Shown piece by piece: positions 29,874-39,079 of a stretch of 64,000 nt of DNA. The stretch is from Bradyrhizobium sp. ISRA430 (GTDB lineage: Bacteria; Pseudomonadota; Alphaproteobacteria; Rhizobiales; Xanthobacteraceae): positions 744,001 through 808,000 of the forward strand of contig NZ_CP094516.1 of assembly GCF_029909975.1 (NCBI RefSeq). Direction: 5' to 3'. Position 1 is the first letter of the stretch, and each line of letters begins with the position of its first letter. The notes below the pieces were generated by a model. The model made no database searches. It worked only from the letters and a program-made list of their open reading frames with translations, and was not told where the DNA came from. A program made the position numbers and the translations under genes.

Positions 29874-30077
29874 TCAGCGAATCTCCGAGGAGCCCGAGCT
29901 GGTGACCACCACCGGCTTGCCAGCCTTGATCACTTGGGTCGACTGGGCGGTCTGGCTGTAATCGCCACCGGTACGGGCTGCGATTCCGAAGGCGGCCACC
30001 GCGATACCAGCCACCAGCGCCACCACCACGATCTTCAGGTGGGTCGCACGATCAGCAGAGTGAATTGAGTGGTTCAT
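29874..30077 (-). CDS. Small single-span membrane protein of unknown function
   Basis: A 67-residue protein: cytoplasmic N-terminus with His residues (MNHSIHSADRATHLK), one membrane span (IVVVALVAGIAVAAFGIAA), then a polar periplasmic tail. The GGGAGG ribosome site lies 5 bases before the ATG. A 7-bp hairpin GACGGCC/GGCCGTC (30089-30107) sits immediately upstream of this site and might affect translation. Typical of conserved small rhizobial proteins; no function known. Confidence 0.72.
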   Translation of the reverse strand: MNHSIHSADRATHLKIVVVALVAGIAVAAFGIAARTGGDYSQTAQSTQVIKAGKPVVVTSSGSSEIR

Positions 30078-30220
30078 CTGAGCCTCCCGACGGCCTTTGC
30101 GGCCGTCTGTTGGCTCTTCTCTTACGGACCATCTGTTTCTGGATGGTTTCGCCGGTTCCGCAAAATGGTTTCATGAGGCTGCCGGGTTGGTTTCGCCCCC
30201 GGCGGCCGTGGGAACCGGTT

Positions 30221-31516
30221 TCAGGCCGCAGCGCGAGCGATATCCGCTCTGATCGGGCGGGCCGCCCAGACGAACAGGAGGGCGCCGAGGGTGGTCGTGA
30301 TCGCGGCCGAGAGCAGCGAATAGCGCACCGCATCGGTGCCATAGCTGCCCTTCAGCGCGTCATTGACCATTCCCACCGCGAGCGGGCCGACACCCTGGCC
30401 GAAGCAGGTCGCGGTCAGCGCGATGAGGGCGGAGGCCAGCGCCCGCATGCTGGGTTTCGCCACGGTCTGCGCGATCGCGAAGATCGGCCCGAGATGAAAG
30501 CCGACCAGGAACGAGGTGAGCGCCAGCATGGCCACCATCATCGCGAAATCCTGCGTCAGCATGCACAGCGCGAACACGGGCCCGGCGAGCCCTGAGGTGA
30601 TCGCGGGCGCCCACAGCTTCCAGCGATCGTCGCGGCGACTCACTTGCGCCACCACGAAGCCGCCGAGCAGGGTCCCGGCCATGCCAGCGAGTCCCTTGAA
30701 AGTGCCGGCATAGGTGCCGATCTCCACGCTCGACAGATGATGCACGCGGGCGAGGAACGGCGGGATCCAGGCCGCGGTCGCGTAATTGGTGTAGGTGGTG
30801 AGGCAGAAGCCGATCAGCACGATGACAAAGCTTCGTTGCGAGGCGAGGAAGCGCAGCGTCGGGCCGAGCGGTTCGGGCACGAAGTTCTCCTGCATCGCGC
30901 CGCGCTTCGGCTCGGAGATCGTCAGCCACAGGATCGCGGCGAGCAGGACGCCGGGCAGGCCCGCGACATAGAACGCCATCCGCCAGCCATAGTGCTGACT
31001 GACGTAGCCGCCGACGAAATAACCGAGAAAGACGCCGAGATAGGTGCCGATGGCGTAGATGCCGAGCGCGCGCGGACGCTCGTTCTTGGCAAAGAGATCG
31101 GCGACGATCGATTGCGAGGCCGGCGAGCCTGCGGATTCGCCGATGCCGACGCCGATTCTGGCCAGCGCCAGCGAGGTCACGCTCGAGGCCGCGCCGCACA
31201 GCGCCGTCATCGCGCTCCAGAACGCAAACGCCATCGCGACGATGTTGCGCCGGTTGAGCCGGTCGGCCACGCGTGCGATGGGGATGCCGAGCAAGGAGTA
31301 GAACAGCGCGAAGCCGAAGCCCGCGAGCAGGCCCATCATGGTGTCGCTGAGCGCAAACTCCTTCTTGATCGGCTCGATCAGGACATTGAAGATCGTGCGA
31401 TCGAGGAAGTTCAGCGCATAGATGATGGTGAGCAGTCCCAGCACGTAGTAGCGCCGCGCCGAGGGCTTTGCCGCGGCGGCCGTTTGCACCGGCACTTGTG
31501 ACGTCACATCGACCAT
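30221..31516 (-). CDS. MFS transporter
   Basis: The 431-residue protein has 12 predicted spans and the MFS loop 2-3 signature GIPIARVADRLNRRNIV. A conserved NFLDRTIFNVLIEPIKKEF lies after span 1, as in the organic-anion/spinster-like group. The start at 31516 has GGGGGGAAGCG before it; a 51-codon longer frame is rejected. It lies 61 bases after the Rieske oxygenase gene in the same direction. This suggests that it imports or exports that enzyme's aromatic substrate or product (inference). Confidence 0.87.
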   Translation of the reverse strand: MVDVTSQVPVQTAAAAKPSARRYYVLGLLTIIYALNFLDRTIFNVLIEPIKKEFALSDTMMGLLAGFGFALFYSLLGIPIARVADRLNRRNIVAMAFAFWSAMTALCGAASSVTSLALARIGVGIGESAGSPASQSIVADLFAKNERPRALGIYAIGTYLGVFLGYFVGGYVSQHYGWRMAFYVAGLPGVLLAAILWLTISEPKRGAMQENFVPEPLGPTLRFLASQRSFVIVLIGFCLTTYTNYATAAWIPPFLARVHHLSSVEIGTYAGTFKGLAGMAGTLLGGFVVAQVSRRDDRWKLWAPAITSGLAGPVFALCMLTQDFAMMVAMLALTSFLVGFHLGPIFAIAQTVAKPSMRALASALIALTATCFGQGVGPLAVGMVNDALKGSYGTDAVRYSLLSAAITTTLGALLFVWAARPIRADIARAAA

Positions 31517-31577
31517 CGCTTCCCCCCAATGTGTCTTTGTTGTTGTCATAGGTCCAGCTCTCAATGGAGCCGGCCGC

Positions 31578-32768
31578 TCAGCCTTCGCGGATGTAATTCC
31601 CCGCTTCGAACTCGACCGCCGGCGCGCCTTCTTCGAACGAGATACCCACCGGATCGCGGCCTGCCGCAAGCGCCTCGAGCTGGTCGCTCAGCATCCGGCG
31701 GATCATCAGGATGCCGCGGTCGCTCTGGCCGAAATGCTCCTCGGAGTGGACGGTCACCGGGCCCTGGCCGACCTGGGCTTCGTAGTCGCCCGGGAATTGC
31801 TGGTGCTCGGCCTCGGTCATGTCCCACCAGAACTTGCCGTTGAATTTCGAACGCATGCGGCCGATGTCACCGGCATTCTTGACGCGGCCGGCGACATAGA
31901 TGCGGAACGAAGTGTCGTCGATCGGCAGCGTCCAGCCGATCGACTCGACCCGGGCGAACTGCGCCACGCGCGGATTCGGAACCACGCGCAAGGTGGGGAG
32001 GGCGGCTTCAGTGACGCGGTAAAACACCTTGCCGTCGTCCTGCTTGCGGATCGAACGTACGGCAATGCCGCGCGGCGTTTTGTCGAACTTCACCTCCGGC
32101 ATCGAGGCCATCATGTTGGTGAATTGCGGACCGCTGAACGAGCCGTGCAGCACCGGCACGTGGTAGGGATCGACCACGTTCTCGAAATGCTGCAGCCAGT
32201 TGCAGGGGATGATCGCGGGCCCGCCGCCGCCGATCGAGGAATCGTCCGCTTCGACGAACTCGCCCTCGTCCATGGTCTCCAGGCACTCGTAGCGCGGCAG
32301 CACCGGGCGTTTCTCGGCCGGGCCCATGTAGGCGAAGATCAGCCCGTAGCGTTCCTCGACCGGGTACCACGGCTGGCGCACCTTGTCCTTGAACTGGCCG
32401 CCGTCGGGCTCGCAGGGTTGCTCGAGGCAGTGGCCTTCGGTGTCGAACTTCCAGCCGTGATAGCAGCAGCGGATGCCGTCTTCCTCGACCTTGCCATAGT
32501 AGAGCGTGGTGCCGCGGTGGCAGCAGCGGGCGTGCAGGAGTCCGACGCGCCCATGCTTGTCGCGGAACAGGATCAGATCCTCGCCCAGCGCGCGCACTTT
32601 CTTCGGCGTGTCGGTGGCGTCACCGGCGAGGCCGACCGGATGCCAGTAGCGGCGGAGCAGTTCACCCATGGGTGTGCCACGGACGACAGAGGTCAGCTCG
32701 GTGCGCGTGCGCGCCGGCTTCATCGCATAGGCCGTGCCGAGATCGCGATCCCGCTGAGTGTTGCTCAT
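31578..32768 (-). CDS. Rieske non-heme iron oxygenase (large subunit)
   Basis: The 396-residue protein has Rieske ligands Cys82, His84, Cys101 and His104 (RCCHRG and CCYHGW). A C-terminal catalytic domain has mononuclear-iron ligands His203 and His208 and bridging Asp200 (NVVDPYHVPVLHGSF). It belongs to the single-component-type group acting on aromatic or cyclic compounds (phthalate/vanillate demethylase-like). No reductase or ferredoxin gene is near, so electron donors lie elsewhere. It is divergent from the MarR regulator with paired palindromes between. The substrate cannot be told from sequence. Confidence 0.9.
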   Translation of the reverse strand: MSNTQRDRDLGTAYAMKPARTRTELTSVVRGTPMGELLRRYWHPVGLAGDATDTPKKVRALGEDLILFRDKHGRVGLLHARCCHRGTTLYYGKVEEDGIRCCYHGWKFDTEGHCLEQPCEPDGGQFKDKVRQPWYPVEERYGLIFAYMGPAEKRPVLPRYECLETMDEGEFVEADDSSIGGGGPAIIPCNWLQHFENVVDPYHVPVLHGSFSGPQFTNMMASMPEVKFDKTPRGIAVRSIRKQDDGKVFYRVTEAALPTLRVVPNPRVAQFARVESIGWTLPIDDTSFRIYVAGRVKNAGDIGRMRSKFNGKFWWDMTEAEHQQFPGDYEAQVGQGPVTVHSEEHFGQSDRGILMIRRMLSDQLEALAAGRDPVGISFEEGAPAVEFEAGNYIREG

Positions 32769-32781
32769 GATGTTCCTCCCG

Positions 32782-32800
32782 CCCGGCCTTCAAGGCCGGG
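32782..32800 (-). promoter_or_regulatory. Palindrome in the Rieske gene leader
   Basis: CCCGGCCTT-C-AAGGCCGGG, a 9-bp stem (practically 7 bp with a 5-base loop), sits directly upstream of the GGGAGGAA ribosome site, 13 bases from the ATG. It could limit translation or bind a protein; no function is shown. Confidence 0.4.
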
Positions 32801-32812
32801 TCGTCTTTGAAG

Positions 32813-32852
32813 CGTTGACCAAGTCAACGATAGATCGATGACAATGTCAACG
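32813..32852. promoter_or_regulatory. Twin 17-bp palindromic operator, probable MarR sites
   Basis: CGTTGAC-CAA-GTCAACG (32813-32829) is perfectly symmetric. A second copy CGATGAC-AAT-GTCAACG (32836-32852) differs in one arm base plus the spacer. Centres are 23 bp apart, close to two helical turns. They lie between the divergent Rieske and marR starts, where MarR dimers usually bind. Binding is inferred from position and symmetry. Confidence 0.65.
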
Positions 32853-32940
32853 ATTTTCAAGATGCCTCTTAGTTGCAGTTGGGGGGGGGACGCCGAGGCC
32901 TGGACTTGGCAGGCCGCGGCTTTCTTGGCAGAGGTGGGCC

Positions 32941-33456
32941 ATGAGCAAGACACAGGGCAAGGGCGGGTCGACGTCGCCCGCAGCGGACGAAAGCGAGCCG
33001 GCGGCGCCGATCACAGTGATGCTGTCGTCGCGGTTGATGGTGCTCGCCAACCTGCTCAAGCGCGGCGCCATGCTGCGCTACAAGCGCCTCGCCGGATTGT
33101 CCTCGGTTGAGTTCGGTCTGGTGGCCTCGCTCGGCCGGCGGCCGCCGATGAGCGTCGCGCGTCTTGCCGAGGCCGTGGGTCAGGACAAGGGACAGATCAG
33201 CCGCGCGCTCGCAGACCTCGTGTCGCGCAAGCTGATCGCGAAGTCGGCCAATCCAAAAGACAGTCGCGAGGTGCTGGTCTCGCTGACCAAGGCGGGGCTC
33301 GCCGCGCATGATGCGGTCGTCGCCGGCGCGCAGGAGCGCAACCGCCGCCTGCTGGAACATCTCAGCGAAGACGAGTTCCGTACACTGCTGCGGCAGGTCG
33401 ACGCACTCACCGCTATCGCGGCCGAGATGCTCGAGGCCGAGAAGGCTCTACGCTGA
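32941..33456 (+). CDS. MarR-family transcriptional regulator
   Basis: The 171-residue protein has a winged helix-turn-helix of the MarR type: MSVARLAEAVGQDKGQISRA is the recognition region, followed by the wing NPKDSREVLVSLT, and terminal dimerisation helices. MarR proteins usually repress nearby genes until a phenolic or other small ligand binds. Divergent from the Rieske oxygenase-MFS pair, with twin palindromes in the 172-bp gap, so it probably controls that pair and itself. Confidence 0.91.
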   Translation: MSKTQGKGGSTSPAADESEPAAPITVMLSSRLMVLANLLKRGAMLRYKRLAGLSSVEFGLVASLGRRPPMSVARLAEAVGQDKGQISRALADLVSRKLIAKSANPKDSREVLVSLTKAGLAAHDAVVAGAQERNRRLLEHLSEDEFRTLLRQVDALTAIAAEMLEAEKALR

Positions 33457-33488
33457 TCCCTTGGAAATCTCCGGAAATATTGAATCGC

Positions 33489-33514
33489 TTCTAAGAGTCT
33501 TTCTAAGAACTTTT
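33489..33514 (+). promoter_or_regulatory. 12-bp tandem repeat upstream of the TonB-dependent receptor
   Basis: TTCTAAGAGTCT and TTCTAAGAACTT follow directly in tandem (period 12) and a third related start (TTCAATTA) comes next. This AT-rich tract in GC-rich DNA lies about 75-100 bases before the receptor start. It is a candidate iron-response element (Irr- or RirA-type), but it does not match a consensus exactly. Confidence 0.35.
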
Positions 33515-33589
33515 CAATTAGCGAGATCGCGCTCACTCACATAAAGCGTCGTCACAACGCATGTCGTCGTGGGGCTGACGGCATGAGGA

Positions 33590-35881
33590 ATGAACTACGC
33601 AGTTTGGGGTGGCGCGTTGAACAGTCTTCGTATGCTGCGGTCGGCCGTGTTGGCGACCGCATCCGCTTGGGTCTTGGCTCCGCAAGCATCATTCTCACAA
33701 TCTTCCACGCAGACCGGCGCACAGAATCTGCCGCCGGTGACGGTTGCGGCACCGGAAGCGCGCCGCCGCACGGCGACGGCCGCTCCGCGCCGCGCACAGC
33801 GTTCGGTGCGGACCGTCAGCAACCCAAAGCCCCAGCCGCAGCGGAGCGTCGGATTCGTCGAGACCGCGCGCGGCCCGGTGCACGGCTACGTCGCGGGCCG
33901 CAGCTCGTCCGGCACCAAGACCGACACGCCGATCATGGAGACGCCGCAGTCGGTGTCGGTCATCGGCGCGGAGCAGATCCGCGACCAGAAGCCGAACAAG
34001 CTCGACGAGGTGCTGCGTTACACCGCCGGCGTGCGCGCCGGAACCTTCGGCGCCGACACGCGCAACGATTGGTGGCTAATCCGCGGCTTCAAGTCGGATG
34101 ACGTCGGGCTGTTCCTCGACGGCATGCAGCTATTCTATACGTCCTATGCGAGCTGGAAGCTGCAGCCCTTCAACATGGAGCGTGTCGAAGTGCTGCGTGG
34201 TCCGTCGGCAGTGCTCTATGGCGGATCGAGCCCGAGCGGCATCGTCAACGTCATCAGCAAGATGCCGCCGGCCGAGCCGATCCGCTACATTGAAACCGGC
34301 GTCAACAATTTCGGCAATGCCTATGTCGGCTTCGATGTGGGCGGGCCGGTCGCGACCAGCCCCGAGAACGGCAAGCTATTCTACCGCGTCGTCGGCGAGG
34401 TCCAGAACGGCGCCACGCAGGTCAACTTCACGCCGGACAACAACTACTTCATTGCACCGTCGGTCACCTGGAAGCCGGATGCCGACACGACCTTCACGGT
34501 GCTGGCATCGGCCTCGAGGCAGGACACCCGCGGCATCAACTTCTTGCCTTACCGGGGCACGGTGACCAACGCCCCGTTCGGTAAGATCCCGACCAGCTTC
34601 TTCGTCGGTGATCCCAACGTCGACAAGTTCACGCGCGAGCAGGAGATGCTCGGCTACCAGTTCGAGCGCAATCTCACCGACGACCTGACGTTCCGGCAGA
34701 ATGCTCGCTTTGCGCATGTCGACATCACCTATCGCGGTTACGTCGGCAACGGTTGGGCCGATATCAACACGGCCACTCTCGGCCGCTACAATTGGTACGC
34801 GAAGGACACCGCCAACCAGGCCGATCTCGACAACCAGCTCGAGTACCGCATCAACACCGGTCCGGTGCAGCACACGATGCTGTTCGGAGTCGACCTGAAG
34901 GGTTATCAGATCGACGACTATCAGGCCTTCGGGTTCGGAGTGCCCTCGATCAACGTCTTCAACCCCGTCTATGGGTTGAGCGAGGTTCCACTACCCGCTC
35001 CGTTCCGAAACTTCCTCATCACGCAGAAGCAGGCCGGCACCTATCTTCAGGATCAGATGAAGCTGGGCAACTTCACACTGGTGCTGAGCGGCCGCAATGA
35101 CTGGGTCGAGACGACGCAAGCCGCCCGTGACACCGGCGCCATCGTCAGCAGTCGCGATGACAGCACGTTCAGCGGGCGCGCCGGGCTGATCTACAATTTC
35201 GACAACGGCATCGCGCCCTACGTGGCCTATGCGACGAGCTTTAACCCGATCATCGGCCTCAATGCCCAGAACCAGTTGTTCCTGCCGGAGACCGGCAAGC
35301 AGGCAGAAGTCGGTCTGAAGGTCGCGCCCAAGGGATTCGACGGCTATTTCACGGTCTCGGCGTTCGATCTTGTCCGTCAAAATGTGCCGACGACGCTGCC
35401 GGGCAGTGTTCCGATCTTGCAAACCCAGACCGGCGAGGTGACCTCGCGCGGTATCGAGCTCGAAGCGGTGGCCAATGTCACACGTGAGCTGAAGCTGGTC
35501 GGCGCCTTCACGTCCTATCATCTGTTCACCAGCAAGGACCTCGATCCGACACTTGTCGGCAAGACGCCGACCAACACGCCCCAGATGCTGGCGTCGGGCT
35601 GGGCGGACTACACCTTCAAGGATGGCCCGCTTGCGGGATTCGGCTTCGGCGGCGGTGTGCGCTATGTCGGCTCGTCGTGGGCCGATGCCGCCAACACGCT
35701 GGAGGTTCCCGCCGTCGTGCTCGGCGATCTCGCGATCCACTACGAATGGCAGAACTGGCGCACGGCACTCAACGTGATCAACGTGACGGACAAGATCTAC
35801 GTCGCGAGCTGCGCATCGGATACGTCCTGCTTCTATGGCGACCGCCGGCGCGTCACCGCGAGCGTCTCCTACAAGTGGTAA
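33590..35881 (+). CDS. TonB-dependent siderophore receptor
   Basis: The 763-residue outer-membrane receptor has a signal peptide, then a TonB-box-like LPPVTVAAP, an Arg/Ala/Pro-rich linker (about 57-85) and a plug domain (TPQSVSVIGAEQIRDQKPNK, VEVLRGPSAVLYGGSSPSG). A 22-strand barrel follows, ending in a terminal aromatic (SYKW). The plug is of the ferrichrome/FhuA-like ferrisiderophore class. It takes up an iron-siderophore complex using TonB energy. A PepSY protein follows after 22 bases, so they are likely one operon. Confidence 0.91.
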   Translation: MNYAVWGGALNSLRMLRSAVLATASAWVLAPQASFSQSSTQTGAQNLPPVTVAAPEARRRTATAAPRRAQRSVRTVSNPKPQPQRSVGFVETARGPVHGYVAGRSSSGTKTDTPIMETPQSVSVIGAEQIRDQKPNKLDEVLRYTAGVRAGTFGADTRNDWWLIRGFKSDDVGLFLDGMQLFYTSYASWKLQPFNMERVEVLRGPSAVLYGGSSPSGIVNVISKMPPAEPIRYIETGVNNFGNAYVGFDVGGPVATSPENGKLFYRVVGEVQNGATQVNFTPDNNYFIAPSVTWKPDADTTFTVLASASRQDTRGINFLPYRGTVTNAPFGKIPTSFFVGDPNVDKFTREQEMLGYQFERNLTDDLTFRQNARFAHVDITYRGYVGNGWADINTATLGRYNWYAKDTANQADLDNQLEYRINTGPVQHTMLFGVDLKGYQIDDYQAFGFGVPSINVFNPVYGLSEVPLPAPFRNFLITQKQAGTYLQDQMKLGNFTLVLSGRNDWVETTQAARDTGAIVSSRDDSTFSGRAGLIYNFDNGIAPYVAYATSFNPIIGLNAQNQLFLPETGKQAEVGLKVAPKGFDGYFTVSAFDLVRQNVPTTLPGSVPILQTQTGEVTSRGIELEAVANVTRELKLVGAFTSYHLFTSKDLDPTLVGKTPTNTPQMLASGWADYTFKDGPLAGFGFGGGVRYVGSSWADAANTLEVPAVVLGDLAIHYEWQNWRTALNVINVTDKIYVASCASDTSCFYGDRRRVTASVSYKW

Positions 35882-35903
35882 CGGCAGGCGAGGGGAGTCC
35901 GAG

Positions 35904-37040
35904 GTGAAAGCGCGCACGATCAGGCTCTGGTCCGTGGTCCACACCTGGACCAGCCTGGTCTCGACCGTGTTCCTGCTGCTGCTCTGCGTGACGGGCCTGC
36001 CGCTGGTCTTCCATCACGAGATCGATGAGCTCCTGGGCTATGCCCCCCAGCCCGAAGCTCACGCGAGCGCGGCGCGTGCGACGCCCCAAAGCATCGCCGA
36101 CGCCGCGCTCGCTGCCGACCCTAGCCGGGTGCTGCAATATATCTCCTGGGACAAGGATCAGCCCGGGATCGTGATGGCCTTCACCAACAGCGCCCCCGAC
36201 GGCGCTCCGGACAATGCCACCGTGCGCGCCTTCGATGCCGTGTCGACGAAATTGCTCGGGCCGGTCGGCGTCGGCCCGATGCTGATCGTGCTGAAGCTGC
36301 ACACGGACATGTTCGCCGGCCAGGCCGGAAAGCTGTTTCTGGGAGCGATGGGCCTGTTGTTCTCAGTGGCTATCGTCTCCGGCGTTGTGCTGTACTGGCC
36401 GTTCACCCGCCGCTTTCGCTTTGCCACCATCCGCGACAGCGCCTCCCGCCGTGTCGTCTGGCTCGATTGGCACAATCTGATCGGGGTCGTCACGGTGGCC
36501 TGGGCGCTGGTGGTGGGGCTGACCGGTGTCGTCAACACCTGGGCGGAATTGATGCTGAATCAATGGAAGGCCACCGAGCTCGCCAGCATGGTCGCGCCCT
36601 ATGCCGGCAAGCCGCCGCCTTCGCATCTTGCCTCGCTCGACAAGGTTGTCGCAGGCGCAAGGCAGGCTGCCCCGGGCATGGAGATCGCCTTCATCGCCTT
36701 TCCAGGGACGCCATTCACCTCCACGCACCATTTTGCCGCCTTCATGCGCGGGGATACGCCGCTCACCTCACGGCTCCTGAAGCCGGTCCTGCTCGACGGT
36801 GAAACGGGAGAGGTCGCAGACAGCCGGGCGCTGCCGATGTACCTCCAGGCGCTCCTGATCTCCCAGCCGCTGCATTTCGGCGACTACGGCGGCATGCCGC
36901 TCAAGCTGATCTGGGCTGCGCTCGACGTGCTGACGATTGTCGTGATCGGCAGCGGTCTCTATCTTTGGCTGGCCCGGCGGCGGAGACGGACGTCCGCCCG
37001 CGCTAATGCATTCGCCAAACGAGCCCCGGTCCCGACGTGA
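35904..37040 (+). CDS. PepSY-domain inner-membrane protein
   Basis: The 378-residue protein has a PepSY-associated transmembrane segment at the N-terminus (SLVSTVFLLLLCVTGLPLVF), a periplasmic PepSY-like part, and further spans (about 145-165, 185-210, 335-355) with conserved His residues that could bind heme. Such proteins in TonB-receptor operons are thought to be ferrisiderophore reductases. GTG start at 35904 chosen because of the GGGGAG ribosome site; no in-frame ATG is nearer. It follows the receptor gene and overlaps the next gene by one base. Confidence 0.8.
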   Translation: MKARTIRLWSVVHTWTSLVSTVFLLLLCVTGLPLVFHHEIDELLGYAPQPEAHASAARATPQSIADAALAADPSRVLQYISWDKDQPGIVMAFTNSAPDGAPDNATVRAFDAVSTKLLGPVGVGPMLIVLKLHTDMFAGQAGKLFLGAMGLLFSVAIVSGVVLYWPFTRRFRFATIRDSASRRVVWLDWHNLIGVVTVAWALVVGLTGVVNTWAELMLNQWKATELASMVAPYAGKPPPSHLASLDKVVAGARQAAPGMEIAFIAFPGTPFTSTHHFAAFMRGDTPLTSRLLKPVLLDGETGEVADSRALPMYLQALLISQPLHFGDYGGMPLKLIWAALDVLTIVVIGSGLYLWLARRRRRTSARANAFAKRAPVPT

Positions 37041-37267
37041 TGCATGGCTCGATCAACCGTCCGCGCCTGTGGATACGTGTCTTTGGTGCACCGATCCTGC
37101 TGGCGGCGGCGACCTTCATCGGCCTCCTGAGTGCGCTGCTATGGGCTGGGTTTGGCCAATATGTCGCCTGGGTGACGGTGGGAGCTCCCGTGTTGGTCAC
37201 CGCGTGGGCGTGGGCGCGCCGCCGCACCAGAAAAACCGGGCATTTCGGGCAGACGACACGCGGCTGA
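37040..37267 (+). CDS. Small two-span membrane protein of the iron operon
   Basis: A 75-residue protein, MHGSINRPRLWIRVFGAPIL, with two hydrophobic spans and a basic C-terminus (WARRRTRKTGHFG). The ATG overlaps the PepSY stop (TGATG), showing translational coupling. Small membrane proteins are common third members of TonB receptor-PepSY operons. Function is unknown. Confidence 0.7.
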   Translation: MHGSINRPRLWIRVFGAPILLAAATFIGLLSALLWAGFGQYVAWVTVGAPVLVTAWAWARRRTRKTGHFGQTTRG

Positions 37268-37507
37268 CGAGCGCCTGGAGCTGTGCACGGGCTGCCACTC
37301 TGCTGGATCGTGACCACCCTTGCTGGGCTGGCCGATCTGCTCCATACCAACGCGGGGCGATTCCGGGATTTCCACCGTCCGGGGAGCGGTAAAGGGCCTA
37401 AAAACAGCGTGTCTTGCGCCCATTGGTGCACTGCGCTAAGGCTCAGAATAATTCCAAATCGGACGAATCCGTGGCTGTCCCGAGGCCGCGGGAACAAGGG
37501 CTCGCCA

Positions 37508-37873
37508 ATGAGCGGCATTTTGCAGAACTATCTTCCACTCGTCGTCTTTATAGGGGTAGCAGGCCTCATCGGCCTCGTGCTGCTGATCGCGCCGTTCATT
37601 GTCGCGTTCCAGCAGCCGGATCCCGAGAAACTGTCGGCGTATGAGTGCGGCTTCAACGCCTTCGACGACGCGCGAATGAAGTTCGACGTCCGCTTCTATC
37701 TGGTCGCCATCCTCTTCATCATCTTCGACCTCGAGGTGGCGTTCCTGTTCCCCTGGGCGGTGGCGTTCGGGAAGCTCGGTGCCACCGGCTTCTGGTCGAT
37801 GGTGGTTTTCCTCGCCGTGCTCACGGTGGGATTTGCCTATGAATGGAAGAAAGGGGCCCTGGAATGGGATTGA
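37508..37873 (+). CDS. nuoA: NADH-quinone oxidoreductase subunit A
   Basis: The 121-residue membrane subunit of complex I has three spans and the conserved loop [20 protein letters not shown] with its cysteine near the quinone channel, followed by [21 protein letters not shown]. First gene of the nuoA-N operon. The preceding 240 bases (37268-37507) hold no gene and presumably the promoter. Confidence 0.98.
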   Translation: MSGILQNYLPLVVFIGVAGLIGLVLLIAPFIVAFQQPDPEKLSAYECGFNAFDDARMKFDVRFYLVAILFIIFDLEVAFLFPWAVAFGKLGATGFWSMVVFLAVLTVGFAYEWKKGALEWD

Positions 37874-38454
37874 ACCCTCCCACGCAGTCCTTGGGTCCGG
37901 TGGTCGCACCGGCGCCAAAGGGCATTTTGGATCCGTCGACCGGCAAGCCGGTCGGCGCCAATGACCCGTTCTTCCTCGAGGTCAATCACGAGCTGTCCGA
38001 CAAGGGCTTCTTCGTGGCCGCGGCCGACGACCTGGTTACCTGGGCCCGCACGGGTTCCCTGATGTGGATGACCTTCGGTCTTGCCTGCTGCGCGGTTGAG
38101 ATGATGCAAGTCTCGATGCCGCGCTACGACGTCGAGCGCTTCGGCTTTGCGCCGCGTGCTTCGCCGCGCCAGTCCGACGTGATGATCGTGGCTGGTACGC
38201 TCACCAACAAGATGGCCCCGGCGCTGCGCAAGGTCTACGACCAGATGCCCGAGCCGCGTTACGTCATCTCGATGGGTTCCTGCGCCAACGGCGGCGGCTA
38301 CTACCACTATTCGTACTCGGTCGTGCGCGGCTGTGACCGCATCGTGCCGATCGACATCTACGTGCCGGGCTGCCCGCCGACGGCGGAAGCGCTGCTCTAC
38401 GGCGTGCTGCTGCTGCAGAAAAAGATCCGGCGCACCGGCACCATTGAACGCTAA
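37864..38454 (+). CDS. nuoB: NADH-quinone oxidoreductase subunit B
   Basis: The 196-residue peripheral subunit binds iron-sulfur cluster N2, the last electron carrier before quinone. Ligands: LACCAVEMM (two adjacent Cys), the Cys in [21 protein letters not shown] and the Cys in VPGCPP. The ATG at 37864 overlaps the end of nuoA by 10 bases and removes an unlikely seven-residue extension. Confidence 0.98.
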   Translation: MGLNPPTQSLGPVVAPAPKGILDPSTGKPVGANDPFFLEVNHELSDKGFFVAAADDLVTWARTGSLMWMTFGLACCAVEMMQVSMPRYDVERFGFAPRASPRQSDVMIVAGTLTNKMAPALRKVYDQMPEPRYVISMGSCANGGGYYHYSYSVVRGCDRIVPIDIYVPGCPPTAEALLYGVLLLQKKIRRTGTIER

Positions 38455-38465
38455 GGTTTTACGTC

Positions 38466-39077
38466 ATGGACGACGGCAAGCTCGAGGCCCTTGGGCAAAC
38501 GATCGTTAGCGCGCTTCCGGGCGCCGCCACCGCTCACTCGGTGGCCTTCAACCAGCTCACGGTGGAGGTCGAGGTCAGCAAGATCGTCGAGGTGGTCAAG
38601 TACCTCCGCGACGATCCGAACTGCCGTTTCGTCAACTTCACCGACGTGACGGCGGTCGATTATCCGGAGCGCGAGAAGCGTTTTGACGTCGTCTATCATC
38701 TGATGTCGCCGACACTGAACACGCGCATCCGCCTCAAGGCTCAGGCCGACGAGACCACGCAGGTGCCGTCGCTGATCGACGTATTTCCCGGCGCCGACTG
38801 GTTCGAGCGCGAGGCCTACGACCTCTATGGCGTGTTTTTCGTCGGCCATCCCGACATGCGCCGCATCCTCACCGATTACGGTTTCGAGGGTCACCCGCTG
38901 CGCAAGGATTTCCCGCTCACCGGCTTCGTCGAGGTCCGCTACGACGACCAGGAGAAGCGGGTGGTGTACGAGCCGGTCCGGCTCAACCAGGAATTCCGCA
39001 AGTTCGATTTCCTCTCGCCGTGGGAAGGGGCGGACTATCCGCTGCCGGGCGATGAAAAGGCGGGGCCGAAGGTCTGA
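38466..39077 (+). CDS. nuoC: NADH-quinone oxidoreductase subunit C
   Basis: The 203-residue 30 kDa subunit has the family signature ERE(A)[16 protein letters not shown] followed by [19 protein letters not shown]. It is separate from NuoD, unlike the fused NuoCD of enterobacteria. It supports the quinone-binding module. Confidence 0.97.
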   Translation: MDDGKLEALGQTIVSALPGAATAHSVAFNQLTVEVEVSKIVEVVKYLRDDPNCRFVNFTDVTAVDYPEREKRFDVVYHLMSPTLNTRIRLKAQADETTQVPSLIDVFPGADWFEREAYDLYGVFFVGHPDMRRILTDYGFEGHPLRKDFPLTGFVEVRYDDQEKRVVYEPVRLNQEFRKFDFLSPWEGADYPLPGDEKAGPKV

Positions 39078-39079
39078 TC

